64,000 nucleotides of DNA. Source: Streptomyces sp. SDr-06. Its GTDB lineage: Bacteria > Actinomycetota > Actinomycetes > Streptomycetales > Streptomycetaceae. The position numbers were made by a program, and so were the translations under genes. Below the pieces are notes generated by a model, which was not told the DNA's origin, ran no database searches, and worked only from the letters and a program-made list of their open reading frames with translations. The DNA is taken from assembly GCF_003324565.1 (NCBI RefSeq), contig NZ_QOLA01000002.1, positions 248,001 to 312,000 on the forward strand, given 5' to 3'. Numbering within the stretch: position 1 is the stretch's first letter; every line of letters starts with the position of its first letter. Shown here piece by piece: positions 1 to 9,547 of the stretch.

Positions 1-95
1 CGGTCGAGGAATGCGACGGCCACTCCGTTCGGGAGGTTCACATACAGCCGGTCATGCCCGTACCGCTTCCACACAGTGATCTTCAGTTCGCTCAC
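1..95 (-). CDS. N-terminal fragment of a probable NERD-type (nuclease-related domain) protein, cut by the window edge
   Basis: On the minus strand a GTG at 93-95 opens a frame that runs off the window start after about 31 residues, beginning with SELKITVWKRYGHDRLYVNL. A G-rich ribosome binding site lies about six bases upstream. From memory, the WKRYGHDRLYVNLP opening is typical of streptomycete proteins annotated as NERD-domain (nuclease-related) proteins, but too little is present to see any catalytic motif. The assignment rests on this N-terminal signature only, so function is tentative. Confidence 0.45.
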   Translation of the reverse strand, partial: MSELKITVWKRYGHDRLYVNLPNGVAVAFLD

Positions 96-807
96 GCTGG
101 CCCCCCGGCGTCGGCGTGCTCCCCCGCACCAACATGTCAACAGCCGAGGTAGCGTCCCCGCAAGACGGCAGACGCCGTAGAAGCCGCCCTGTGCCCTCAA
201 GGGGTGCTAAGCCTTGGTTACTTGGTTCAGGAAACGGGTTCGCCCGGGACATCGCGTGCCCAAGCGCGGAAGCGGTCGAAGAGGTGTGTGCGTCTGCGCG
301 CCGAGCTTTCGGACGTGCGGGGAGGAAGCGCGCCCGGTGTCTGGTCGCGGCACACCTTCGACGCGCTGTGGCGGCGAGCCGCGGCCCTGAGGAGCCCGCC
401 AGAAGGCCGCCCGTGGAGGTGACCGCGACGGCGCGGCCGGTTCGGCGGCCTCGTTGAGGTGAGGGGCCGGACGACCGCGGCGTCGGCCCATGGCCACCCC
501 CTCCATCAGCGCGCAGGATGAAAGGGCGTGTTCGGCGGGAAGCCCCGTCGGGGTGGGGACGGGGCTTCTCGGCCGGTGCCGCAGCGTGCTCGGGGAAACG
601 CTCGGCCCGGGGCCCGGCGGGTCAGGAGCGGGGAGGGACTCCGCCGGATGGCCGAGATTACGCCTGTGGTTGGCTGAAAAGTAACCCCCGTGCGGGATGT
701 GGCTGCCATGGATCCGCGGGGCTGTGGGGGCCTGGGAGTTCGGGCGCGGTTCCGTGTGGTTCGGGTTCTGGTTCTGGTGCGTGGTGAGGGTGAGGCGAGG
801 GGTGATC
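96..807. other. Intergenic region of about 700 bp with no convincing gene
   Basis: No frame here has both a credible ribosome binding site and recognisable protein content. A short plus-strand frame ending at 422 contains SDVRGGSAPGVWSRHTFDAL, which could be a decayed coding remnant but matches nothing I recognise. The only clear structure is the strong hairpin at 539-568, listed separately. Confidence 0.5.
539..568. terminator. Perfect 11-bp stem-loop, probable intrinsic terminator
   Basis: GAAGCCCCGTC (539-549) pairs perfectly with GACGGGGCTTC (558-568) around an 8-base loop. There is no obvious gene ending immediately before it on either strand, so it may be an orphan terminator left from a decayed gene, or may insulate the gene starting at 808. 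Confidence 0.55.
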
Positions 808-1383
808 ATGGTCGTGAAGCGGAGTCTGCGGGCGGCGTACGCACGCGCCCGCGCGGCACAGCCCTGCTATCCGGAGGTGGGCGCGACCGGCGAGCGGGCG
901 CTGCCCGGCGCCGAGGCCGGGTACCGCACCTTCCGGCGGCGGATCCGGGTCGGGTACGGACAGGACACCTTCGAGCGGGCCGGTGCGCTCGTCCTGGCCT
1001 GGGGCGCGCAGCGCGGTGCGGGGTTCGGGGTGCGGCCCGCCGCACCCGCCGTGCCCGGCGCGACCGTGCTCATCGTCGCGCGACCGCCCGGCCTGCCCTT
1101 TCCGCGCCTGGTCGTCCCGTGCCGGGTGGTGTGGACCGTACGGGCCGCAGAACGCATCGGATTCGCCTACGGCACCCTGCCCGGACACCCCGAATGCGGC
1201 GAGGAGGCGTTCGTCGTGGGGCGTGAGGCCGACGGGCTGGTCTGGTTCGAGGTCATGGCGTTCTCGCGGCCCGCACGCTGGTACGCCCGGCTCGGCGGAC
1301 CCCTCACGCGCCTGCTCCAGGACCTGGTGGTCCGGCGTTACCTGCTGTCGGTGGCCGCCGCCGTCCGCGAGGGACCGCCCTGA
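808..1383 (+). CDS. DUF1990 family protein
   Basis: A 191-residue protein with the YPEVGAT opening, a GYRTFRRRIRVGYG segment near residues 30-45 and the VVGREADGLVWFEVMAFSRPA block near residue 145, all hallmarks of DUF1990, a family of single-domain proteins of unknown function common in actinomycetes. The ATG at 808 was chosen because a GAGGCGAGGGG ribosome binding site precedes it at 792-801; an in-frame GTG at 802 would lack proper spacing. The gene stands alone and no regulatory signal was seen. Confidence 0.75.
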   Translation: MVVKRSLRAAYARARAAQPCYPEVGATGERALPGAEAGYRTFRRRIRVGYGQDTFERAGALVLAWGAQRGAGFGVRPAAPAVPGATVLIVARPPGLPFPRLVVPCRVVWTVRAAERIGFAYGTLPGHPECGEEAFVVGREADGLVWFEVMAFSRPARWYARLGGPLTRLLQDLVVRRYLLSVAAAVREGPP

Positions 1384-1533
1384 CGACGGGAACGCCGACG
1401 GGGCGCGGCACGTCTCCCAGGGAGGTGCGTACGGGCGCCTTCGGGGAGTGCGGGCGGGCATTCCCGGGGAGGCGCGCAAGGGCACAGGAGGCGGTGGCAC
1501 ACTGGCCGCTCGTTCGGGGAAGGGAATCGGGTC

Positions 1534-2625
1534 GTGGCGATGATGCGGAACCTGCGGAGGGCGGTGCGCCGCGCCTACCGGCGGACCGTCGACCTCAGCC
1601 ATCCGGCGCGCTCGCCGCTGGGGAGCGCGGTCGTCAACTGCGTCGTGTACGCGGACGGCATGCGGCAGAAGGAGGACTGCCCCGTCGACGAGGCGCTGCG
1701 CCGGGTGCGCAAGGCGGGCGGCGGCGCCTTCGTGTGGATCGGGCTGCACGAGCCGACCGAGGAGGAGTTCGCGGGGCTCGCCGAGCTGTTCGGGCTGCAC
1801 CCGCTGGCCGTCGAGGACGCGGTGAGCGCGCACCAGCGGCCCAAGGTCGTGCCGTACGACGACATCCTGTTCTCCGTCTTCAAGACGTGCCGGTACGTCG
1901 AGCACGAGGAACTCACCGCCAGCAGCGAGGTGGTGGACACCGGGGAGCTGATGGTGTTCACCGGGCCCGACTTCGTGATCACCGTGCGGCACGGCATGCA
2001 CGGCTCGCTCGGGCCCCTGCGGGAGGTGCTGGAGAAGGAGCGCGAGCAGCTCGCCAAGGGGCCCTCGGCCGTGCTGCACGCCATCGCCGACCACGTCGTC
2101 GACGAATACCTCGCCGTCACCGACGCCATGCAGAGCGACATGGACGCGGTCGAGACGGCCGTCTTCGCCGAGAACGCGGGGCGCGGTGACGCCGGGCGGA
2201 TCTATCAGCTCAAGCGTGAACTCCTGGAACTGAAGCGGGCGGTGGCACCGCTCGACCGGCCGCTGCAGAAGCTCGCCGGTGAAGCGGTGCCCTCGGTCGC
2301 CGCGGACGTCAGGCCGTACTTCCGCGACGTCGCCGACCACCTGCTGCGCACCACCGAGCAGATCGCCGCCTTCGACGGGCTGCTCGACTCCATCCTCCAG
2401 GCCCACCTCGCCCAGGTCACGGTGGCCCAGAACGAGGACATGCGGAAGATCACGGCGTGGGCGGCCATCGTCGCGGTGCCGACCATGGTGTGCGGCATCT
2501 ACGGCATGAACTTCGAGAACATGCCCGAACTACACTGGCGCTACGGCTACTTCATGGCCCTGGGGGTCATGGCCGTGGCCTGTTTCGTCATCCATCGCGG
2601 GTTCCGGCGCAACGGCTGGCTCTGA
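1534..2625 (+). CDS. corA: CorA family divalent metal ion channel
   Basis: A 363-residue protein with a soluble N-terminal domain, a long helical stalk (about residues 190-310) and two C-terminal membrane helices. The first helix ends in YGMNFENMPEL (about residue 325), matching the YGMN pore signature of CorA-type Mg2+/Co2+ channels, which act as pentamers in the inner membrane. The protein ends in basic residues (RGFRRNGWL) as CorA proteins do. The start is a GTG at 1534 behind GGGAAGGGA. It is transcribed alone; transport of magnesium versus another divalent metal cannot be decided from sequence. Confidence 0.9.
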   Translation: MAMMRNLRRAVRRAYRRTVDLSHPARSPLGSAVVNCVVYADGMRQKEDCPVDEALRRVRKAGGGAFVWIGLHEPTEEEFAGLAELFGLHPLAVEDAVSAHQRPKVVPYDDILFSVFKTCRYVEHEELTASSEVVDTGELMVFTGPDFVITVRHGMHGSLGPLREVLEKEREQLAKGPSAVLHAIADHVVDEYLAVTDAMQSDMDAVETAVFAENAGRGDAGRIYQLKRELLELKRAVAPLDRPLQKLAGEAVPSVAADVRPYFRDVADHLLRTTEQIAAFDGLLDSILQAHLAQVTVAQNEDMRKITAWAAIVAVPTMVCGIYGMNFENMPELHWRYGYFMALGVMAVACFVIHRGFRRNGWL

Positions 2626-2656
2626 AGCCCGCCGCCGCGCCGGTGCTGACGGCCGG

Positions 2657-2920
2657 TCAGTTGCGGTGCCGGGAGAACAGGCCCTGGCGCTCGCGCCGGT
2701 AGCGGCGCTCCCAGCGGTCCATCCGGTCCCGGCGGGCACGGTAGGCGCGGTAGTCGGAGTCCATGCGGCCGGATCCGCCGCCGGAGGCCGAACCGCCGCC
2801 GCCTACGCGGCGGTTGAGGGTGAGCAGAGCTGCCACGACGGCCACCCAGAAGACGATGCTGCCGAGGCTGAGTCCGAATCCGTACAGGATCAGGGCGAGA
2901 AGGATCATCCAGAGGATCAT
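2657..2920 (-). CDS. Small membrane protein with a basic, arginine-rich tail
   Basis: An 87-residue protein with two closely spaced hydrophobic segments in the first 37 residues, a glycine/serine linker and a highly charged Arg/Asp-rich C-terminus (RDRMDRWERRYRRERQGL). The ATG is preceded by AAGGA at good spacing. Proteins of this shape are widespread in Streptomyces but have no known function. It is convergent with the CorA gene, with only about 30 bases between the two stops. Confidence 0.6.
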   Translation of the reverse strand: MILWMILLALILYGFGLSLGSIVFWVAVVAALLTLNRRVGGGGSASGGGSGRMDSDYRAYRARRDRMDRWERRYRRERQGLFSRHRN

Positions 2921-3039
2921 GGTGGGTCCTTGAGGGACAGATCGGGGGCTTCCCCTGGCCCCCGTTTCAAGCCTCCAAGGTACTCCGGGACCGCGCGAGT
3001 TGCCCCCGGGTTAACGGCCGGTGGAGCCCGGCCACCCCC

Positions 3040-3453
3040 TCAACCCGCCGTGCGGCGGCTCTCGTTGAGGCCGCGCAGCCGCTCCATCTCGCGCCGGTCA
3101 CGCTTGGTCGGACGGCCCAGACCGCGGTCCCGTACGCCCGCGGCGAGGACGTCCGCGCGGGCGGGCGGCGGCGGGCTGTCGTCGACGTAGGCCTCGACCG
3201 CGACCGGGGCGCCGACCCGCTTGCGCAGCAGCTTGGCCACCTTGACGATCCGCTCCCGGCCGTCCATGCGCAGCCGCACCTCGTCGCCCACCTTGACCTG
3301 GTGGGCGGCCTTGACGCGCTCGCCGTTGACCTGGACGTGGCCGGCCCGGCAGGCCGTGCCCGCCTGGGAGCGCGTCTTGGTGAGCCGGACCGACCAGATC
3401 CAGCTGTCGACGCGTACGGGGCCGGTGCTGGTGCCGTTCGCTTCTTCCGCCAT
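3040..3453 (-). CDS. S4-domain RNA-binding protein (Hsp15/HslR-like)
   Basis: A 137-residue protein whose first 60 residues form an S4 RNA-binding motif (VRVDSWIWSVRLTKTRSQA, then CRAGHVQVNGERVKAAHQVKVGD). The tail is basic and ends in LNESRRTAG. The Hsp15 family binds 50S subunits carrying stalled nascent chains, so a role in ribosome rescue is likely by family but not shown here. It is monocistronic, with its own start at 3453 next to the divergent DUF2277 gene. Confidence 0.8.
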   Translation of the reverse strand: MAEEANGTSTGPVRVDSWIWSVRLTKTRSQAGTACRAGHVQVNGERVKAAHQVKVGDEVRLRMDGRERIVKVAKLLRKRVGAPVAVEAYVDDSPPPPARADVLAAGVRDRGLGRPTKRDRREMERLRGLNESRRTAG

Positions 3454-3568
3454 GCCGTCGACTCTAGACGGCGACGGCGGCGCGGCCGCGCGGATTTCGG
3501 ACCCGGACCCGGAGTGCCGGTCGCTGCACCCGGAAGGCGTTGTCAGTGGCGTCGGTCACACTGGGGGC

Positions 3569-3799
3569 ATGTGCAGAAGTATCAAGACGCTGAGGCCGCC
3601 GGCCATGCCGCAGGAGGCCACCGACGACGACATCAGGGCCGCGGCCCTGCAGTACGTACGCAAGGTGTCCGGCTTCCGGGCGCCCGCCGAGCACAACAGG
3701 GAGGTCTTCGAGCGCGCGGTGGACGAGATAGCGGAGGCGACCCGCGAGCTGCTCGCCGGCCTTGAGGTGCGCGGGGCGGCCGCGCGGAAGCCCGCCTAG
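3569..3799 (+). CDS. DUF2277 family protein
   Basis: A 76-residue protein starting MCRSIKTLRPP and containing DDDIRAAALQYVRKVSGFR and FERAVDEIAEATRELL. This is the full length and signature of DUF2277, a small conserved family of unknown function. The ATG at 3569 follows a G-rich stretch. It is divergent from the S4-domain gene, with about 115 bases between the two starts. Confidence 0.8.
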   Translation: MCRSIKTLRPPAMPQEATDDDIRAAALQYVRKVSGFRAPAEHNREVFERAVDEIAEATRELLAGLEVRGAAARKPA

Positions 3800-3914
3800 C
3801 CAGGAGGGCGGGCAGGATGGGCCGCGCGCGCTGGGCGGGAGGGGGTGCCTTCGTCAGGCGTGGCGACGCCGCACGGCCTGGCGCGCTCTGGTCGCGACGC
3901 GGGGCTCGCCCTCG

Positions 3915-4550
3915 TCAGGACGCCGGGGCCGTCGTCGGCGCGGGGCGCTTCATGACGTACGCCGCGAGGCCGCCCGCCGCGAACAGGGCGAGCACGGAGA
4001 CCGCCGTGCCCAGCCAGGTCGCGCCGAGCCACTGCCCGCCGAAGTAGCCGAGCCCCACGCTGTACGTCGCCCAGGCCACGCCCGCGAGCGCCGACCACGG
4101 CAGGAACTCGCGGACCTTGCGGTGCGCGGCGCCCGCGCCGAGCGAGACGACGGAGCGCCCGGCGGGGGCGAAGCGCGCGATGACGACCAGGCCGCCGCCG
4201 CCCCGGCTGAGGGCGATGCCGAGTCGTTCCTGCGCCCGGGTCAGGCGGCGGGAGCGGGCGATCGCGCGCTCCAGACGGGCGCCGCCGCGCCGCGCGAGGC
4301 GGTAGGCGATCAGGTCGCCCAGGACGGAGGCGGTCGCCGCGCACGCGGCGAGCAGGAGCAGATCGGCGTGCCCGGCCCGGGTGGCGTCCCCGGCTCCGGC
4401 CACGCCCGCCGAACCGGCCGCCGTGGTCGCCGCAGTGATCACCAGCACGCCGCTGGGGAGCACCGGCAGGAAGACGTCGAGCAGCACGGAGAGCGTGACC
4501 ACGGCGTAGATCCAGGGGCTGGACGTCAGCGCCCCCACACTCTCCAGCAC
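3915..4550 (-). CDS. DedA/VTT family membrane protein
   Basis: A 211-residue integral membrane protein with hydrophobic segments near residues 15-45, 65-85, 120-160 and 175-200. The central LGDLIAYRLARRGG and VIARFAPAGRSVVSLGAGA blocks match the DedA (VTT/SNARE-associated) family, where the FxRFxPxxR-like element is conserved. Family members act in membrane lipid homeostasis as probable flippases in the cytoplasmic membrane. The specific substrate cannot be inferred. Confidence 0.8.
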   Translation of the reverse strand: MLESVGALTSSPWIYAVVTLSVLLDVFLPVLPSGVLVITAATTAAGSAGVAGAGDATRAGHADLLLLAACAATASVLGDLIAYRLARRGGARLERAIARSRRLTRAQERLGIALSRGGGGLVVIARFAPAGRSVVSLGAGAAHRKVREFLPWSALAGVAWATYSVGLGYFGGQWLGATWLGTAVSVLALFAAGGLAAYVMKRPAPTTAPAS

Positions 4551-4730
4551 GTTCGCTCCTCTGCGGCTTGTCGGTTCCCCGGGACTGAATACCGCGGTGT
4601 CGCGGGGAAGCGGCAGGGGCGGCGGTACAGCCGTACAGCGTACGCCTGGGCCTCTGGGGGTTTCTGCCAGGGGTGGCTGGTGTTACAGCACAGGGAGAGT
4701 CGAGCGGGACATGATCGTTGGGAGTGGAGC

Positions 4731-5336
4731 ATGGTGTCGAGGATGTCCGCGGTGCAGGCCGGGGTGGCGGCGCTCGTGGTGTTCGCCGGTGGGGCCGCGG
4801 GCCAGGGCACGGGCGGTGAAGGCCCGAGGGACGCGGTGCTGCTGCGGACGCAGGCCCGGTTCGCGCCGCCCGGCGCCTTCATCCCCTCCCCGGCGGTGAC
4901 GTACGCCATGGATCTCGTACCGGCCGGTGCGTGGATCGGGGTGGAGCAGCGGACGGCGGGGGCGCGGGACGGCGGGCGGGCGGGCCGGGAGGAGTCCGGC
5001 GGGACGACCGTGGCGCTGCGGGTGCGCGGCCTCGCGCCGGGGCACGCGTACGGCGTGCATGTGCACCGGGCCCCCTGCGGCGGCAGCCCCAAGGACGCGG
5101 GGGACCACTACCGGGACTCGGCCGCGCCGCTGTCCGGCCCGGCCAACGAGGTGTGGCTGGACTTCACGTCCGACGCGCACGGGGACGGCGCGGCGGTCGC
5201 GCACCACGCCTGGGGGTTCCGGCCCGGCGAGGCCAACTCGGTGGTGATCCACCGGGAGCCCGGCGGCAAGGGGGACCGGCTCGCCTGCTTCACGGTGCCG
5301 TTCGCCGCGCCGAAGGCGCCGCGTGCCGCCGGTTGA
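4731..5336 (+). CDS. Secreted Cu/Zn superoxide dismutase-like protein
   Basis: A 201-residue protein with an N-terminal signal peptide (hydrophobic residues about 7-24). The rest resembles the SodC fold: AYGVHVHRAPCG carries the HxH copper pair, GDHY a further histidine, and SVVIHREPGG the last copper histidine, with Cys residues in APCGG and RLACFTV positioned for the usual disulfide. The loop that normally carries the zinc ligands (expected HxGD and DxxG elements) is poorly conserved, so it may be a copper-only or inactive variant. The ATG at 4731 follows GGAGTGGAGC. It acts outside the cell. Confidence 0.7.
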   Translation: MVSRMSAVQAGVAALVVFAGGAAGQGTGGEGPRDAVLLRTQARFAPPGAFIPSPAVTYAMDLVPAGAWIGVEQRTAGARDGGRAGREESGGTTVALRVRGLAPGHAYGVHVHRAPCGGSPKDAGDHYRDSAAPLSGPANEVWLDFTSDAHGDGAAVAHHAWGFRPGEANSVVIHREPGGKGDRLACFTVPFAAPKAPRAAG

Positions 5337-5414
5337 CGACCGGCCGCTGACCGGAGTTCTGCGGCTGAACTCCGGTCAACTGGGTGGGCGTTGGGGCCGG
5401 AGCCCCGGCCGCGC

Positions 5415-5873
5415 TCAGGCGGCGACGGTCTCGCGCTGGCTGTCGGCGGCCGGCCCGGCGGTGCGGCGGGCGCCCAGGAGCTGGTCGAGGGCGAGTGCGC
5501 CGGGCCCGGTGAAGACGAGGAGCAGGAACGCCCAGCAGTACATCGCGGAGGCCTCGCCGCCGTTCTGCAGGGGGAGCAGCGCGTGGGACTGGTGGACGCT
5601 GAAGTACGCGTACGCCATCGAGCCGGAGGAGACCAGCGCCGCGGCGCGGGTGAAGAGGCCGGTCAGCACCAGGATGCCGCCGACGAGCTGGATCACCGCC
5701 GCGTACCAGCCCGGCCAGGTGCCCGCCGGGATGGAGCCGCCGCCCATCGCTCCACCGAAGACGCCGAACAGGGAGGCGGCGCCGTGGCAGGCGAAGAGGA
5801 GGCCGATGACTATGCGGAACAGGGCGAGCGCGTAGGGACGCGCGCGCTCGGCGTCGAGCGTGGGGGAGGCCAT
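5415..5873 (-). CDS. DoxX family membrane protein
   Basis: A 152-residue protein with four hydrophobic helices. The ALFRIVIGLLFACHG segment (residues 17-31) and the GGILVLTGLFTRAAAL segment match DoxX. The ATG is preceded by AAGGAG. Some DoxX proteins take part in redox or sulfur-stress complexes in the membrane, but the role is generally unknown. A promoter-like TTGCAA / 18 bases / TAACCT pair lies just upstream on the minus strand, next to the palindrome at 5949-5961. Confidence 0.8.
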   Translation of the reverse strand: MASPTLDAERARPYALALFRIVIGLLFACHGAASLFGVFGGAMGGGSIPAGTWPGWYAAVIQLVGGILVLTGLFTRAAALVSSGSMAYAYFSVHQSHALLPLQNGGEASAMYCWAFLLLVFTGPGALALDQLLGARRTAGPAADSQRETVAA

Positions 5874-5954
5874 GAGGGCTCCTTCGGTGGGGGACGTGAC
5901 CGATGGGACCCACAGGTTAGGCGGCCCTCAGTAGTGCTTGCAAGTTCAACATTC

Positions 5955-7634
<1,680 letters not shown>

Positions 7635-7876
7635 GTGATGCCCCCTTTGTCGCCGGTCCGTTCGTACGGTACGGAACGACGCAGGGGTCCGACAGGTTTC
7701 AACAGGCGTTGTGACAGCGGCCGTTGATGGCCAGGTGCCCGGTGTGCCGTTCGACGCGGCCGACGGTGAGGGCCCGGGGAGGCGCACGGCGCCCCGCGAC
7801 CGGGCAGGGGCGCGGTGGTACCGACGCGCCGTCTCCGCGGGCCGCTCCCGACAGGCGCCCGTCGTACGGTGGGCGC

Positions 7877-8629
7877 GTGTTGCTGCCGGTGAATGTCACG
7901 CTCGGGGCCGTTCTCGTCGCCCTGCTCCTCCTCGCCGCGGGCGTGGCCGCGGCCACGCACCTGGGGCGGCACCGCGAGATCCTGATCGCCGGGGTGCGGG
8001 CGGCCGTTCAGCTGGGCGTGGTCGCCCTGGCGATCCACTGGGTGGTCGGCTCCCTGCCGCTGCTGCTGGGTTTCCTGACGCTGATGTTCGCCGTCGCGGT
8101 CCGCACCGCGGGCCGCCGCATGACCGCCAACACCACCTGGTGGTGGGCGGCCGCCCCCATCGCGGCCGGAGTCGTCCCGGTCGTCTCGGCGCTGCTGCTC
8201 ACCGGCCTCGTCCCGGTCAAGGGCATCGCGCTGATCCCGGTGACCGGCATCCTCATCGGCGGCGCGCTGACCGCGACCGTGCTCGGCGGGCGGCGGGCGC
8301 TCGACGAGCTGACCGCGCGGCGCGGCGAGGTGGAGGCCGGGATGGCGCTCGGCCTGCTCGACCGGGACGCCCGCCTGGAGATCGCCCGGCCCGCCGCCTC
8401 GGACGCGCTGCTGCCCGGCCTCGACCAGACCAGGACCGTGGGATTGGTCACGCTGCCGGGCGCCTTCGTGGGCATGCTGCTCGGCGGCGCCTCGCCCGTG
8501 CAGGCGGGCGCGGTCCAGCTCTTCGTGCTCGTCGCGCTCATGGCCGTCCAGGCGATAGCGGTGTCCGTGGTGCTCGAACTCGTCGCCCGGGGCCGGGTCC
8601 ACCGGGACGTACGGGACCTTGGTCCCTGA
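7877..8629 (+). CDS. FetB/YbbM-like (UPF0014) metal or iron export permease
   Basis: A 250-residue protein with about seven membrane helices. The REILIAGVRAAVQLGVVALAIHWV block, KGIALIPVTGILIGGALTAT, and TVGLVTLPGAFVGMLLGGASPVQAGAVQL block are the signatures of the FetB/YbbM family, whose E. coli member works with an ATPase in iron efflux. The start is GTG at 7877 (VLLPVNVTLG). No partner ATPase gene is adjacent, so pairing would have to be with a distant gene. It is followed by the manganese riboswitch of the next transcription unit. Confidence 0.8.
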   Translation: MLLPVNVTLGAVLVALLLLAAGVAAATHLGRHREILIAGVRAAVQLGVVALAIHWVVGSLPLLLGFLTLMFAVAVRTAGRRMTANTTWWWAAAPIAAGVVPVVSALLLTGLVPVKGIALIPVTGILIGGALTATVLGGRRALDELTARRGEVEAGMALGLLDRDARLEIARPAASDALLPGLDQTRTVGLVTLPGAFVGMLLGGASPVQAGAVQLFVLVALMAVQAIAVSVVLELVARGRVHRDVRDLGP

Positions 8630-8662
8630 TGGGTGCGCGAGCCATGCCGTACCCTTGAGGGC

Positions 8663-8785
8663 GCAGAAGGGGAGTAGCTCTTCGCCGGAACGTCGACATA
8701 CTGCCGTGTCCCCCAGGGGTTCTCGGCCGGCGCCCGGAGGCGCGTGCCCGTCAGGGACGCGCCAGCGAGACCTTCGGCCGCAGTG
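8663..8785 (+). promoter_or_regulatory. yybP-ykoY manganese riboswitch
   Basis: The leader contains GGGGAGTAGC (from 8669), CGTCGACATACTG (from 8691) and GCCAGCGAGACC (8761-8772), the invariant blocks of actinobacterial yybP-ykoY aptamers, in the right order and spacing. The family binds Mn2+ and turns on Mn exporters. The next gene is a TMEM165/GDT1-type exporter, which fits exactly. The bases between 8785 and the GTG at 8886 probably form the expression platform. Confidence 0.85.
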
Positions 8786-8885
8786 ACCATGACCATTCAT
8801 GGCGCTGCCGTGCCGAAGCGACCCCGGATTCAGCTCCGAACTGCTCTCGGTACGGCCGCGCCCGACCGATTGAGGAACCCCTTCC

Positions 8886-9467
8886 GTGCTCAGCTTCACG
8901 ATCATGGCGATCACCTTCGGCGTGATCTTCCTCGCCGAACTCCCCGACAAGACCGCGCTCGCGGGACTGATGCTCGGCACCCGCTACAAGGCCTCCTACG
9001 TCTTCGTCGGGGTCGCGGCCGCCTTCGCCGTCCACGTGGTCCTCGCCATCGCGGCGGGCAGCGTGCTGACCCTGCTGCCGCACCGGCTGCTCCAGGCGAT
9101 CGTCGGCGTGCTCTTCCTCGCGGGCGCGGCGATGCTGCTCTTCAAGAAGGACGAGGACGACGAGGAAGTGAAGGCGCCCGCCGACCAGTCGTTCTGGAAG
9201 GTGTCGGGGGCGGGCTTCATGCTGATCCTGGTCGCCGAGTTCGGTGATCTGACCCAGATCATGACGGCCAACCTGGCCGCCCGTTACGACAACCCGCTGT
9301 CCGTCGGCATCGGCGCGGTGCTCGGCCTGTGGGCGGTCGCCGGGCTCGGCATCGTGGGCGGCCGCACCCTGATGAAGCACGTGCCGCTGCGCCTGATCAC
9401 CAAGGTGGCGGCCTGCCTGATGCTGGCGCTCGCCGGGTTCAGCCTGTTCGAGGCGATCGCGGGCTGA
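8886..9467 (+). CDS. TMEM165/GDT1 (UPF0016) family manganese exporter
   Basis: A 193-residue membrane protein carrying both family signatures, EvGD-like motifs LAELPDKTALAGLMLG (near residue 17) and VAEFGDLTQIMTANLAARY (near residue 118), in two repeated three-helix halves. Bacterial members export Mn2+ from the cytoplasm. Control by the upstream yybP-ykoY riboswitch strongly supports this. The GTG at 8886 follows TGAGGAA nine bases upstream; an internal ATG six codons on is possible. A strong hairpin follows the stop. Confidence 0.9.
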   Translation: MLSFTIMAITFGVIFLAELPDKTALAGLMLGTRYKASYVFVGVAAAFAVHVVLAIAAGSVLTLLPHRLLQAIVGVLFLAGAAMLLFKKDEDDEEVKAPADQSFWKVSGAGFMLILVAEFGDLTQIMTANLAARYDNPLSVGIGAVLGLWAVAGLGIVGGRTLMKHVPLRLITKVAACLMLALAGFSLFEAIAG

Positions 9468-9491
9468 GCCCGGCCGGGCTCTGGGCGTGAA

Positions 9492-9521
9492 AACGGCCCC
9501 CGGGGTAGGCCGGGGGCCGTT
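9492..9521. terminator. Bidirectional terminator between exporter and HAD phosphatase genes
   Basis: AACGGCCCCCGG (9492-9503) pairs perfectly with CCGGGGGCCGTT (9510-9521) around a six-base loop. It lies between two convergent genes and can terminate both. Confidence 0.8.
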
Positions 9522-9547
9522 CGTCGATGGGGGCCGTACGGGCCCGG

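Noticed and set aside
204..422. Short plus-strand frame with SDVRGGSAPGVWSRHTFDAL
   Set aside because: No ribosome binding site or family match; possibly a decayed gene, not enough to annotate.
658..2406. Long minus-strand frame opposite DUF1990 and CorA
   Set aside because: Composition is shadow-like (Gly/Arg/Pro/His), and both plus-strand genes carry clear motifs.
7635..7876. Possible TetR-type operator TTCGTACGGTACGGAA between the divergent PhoD-like and FetB-like genes
   Set aside because: Only part of the repeat is symmetric (GTAC-G-GTAC), and there is no regulator gene nearby; too weak to list.
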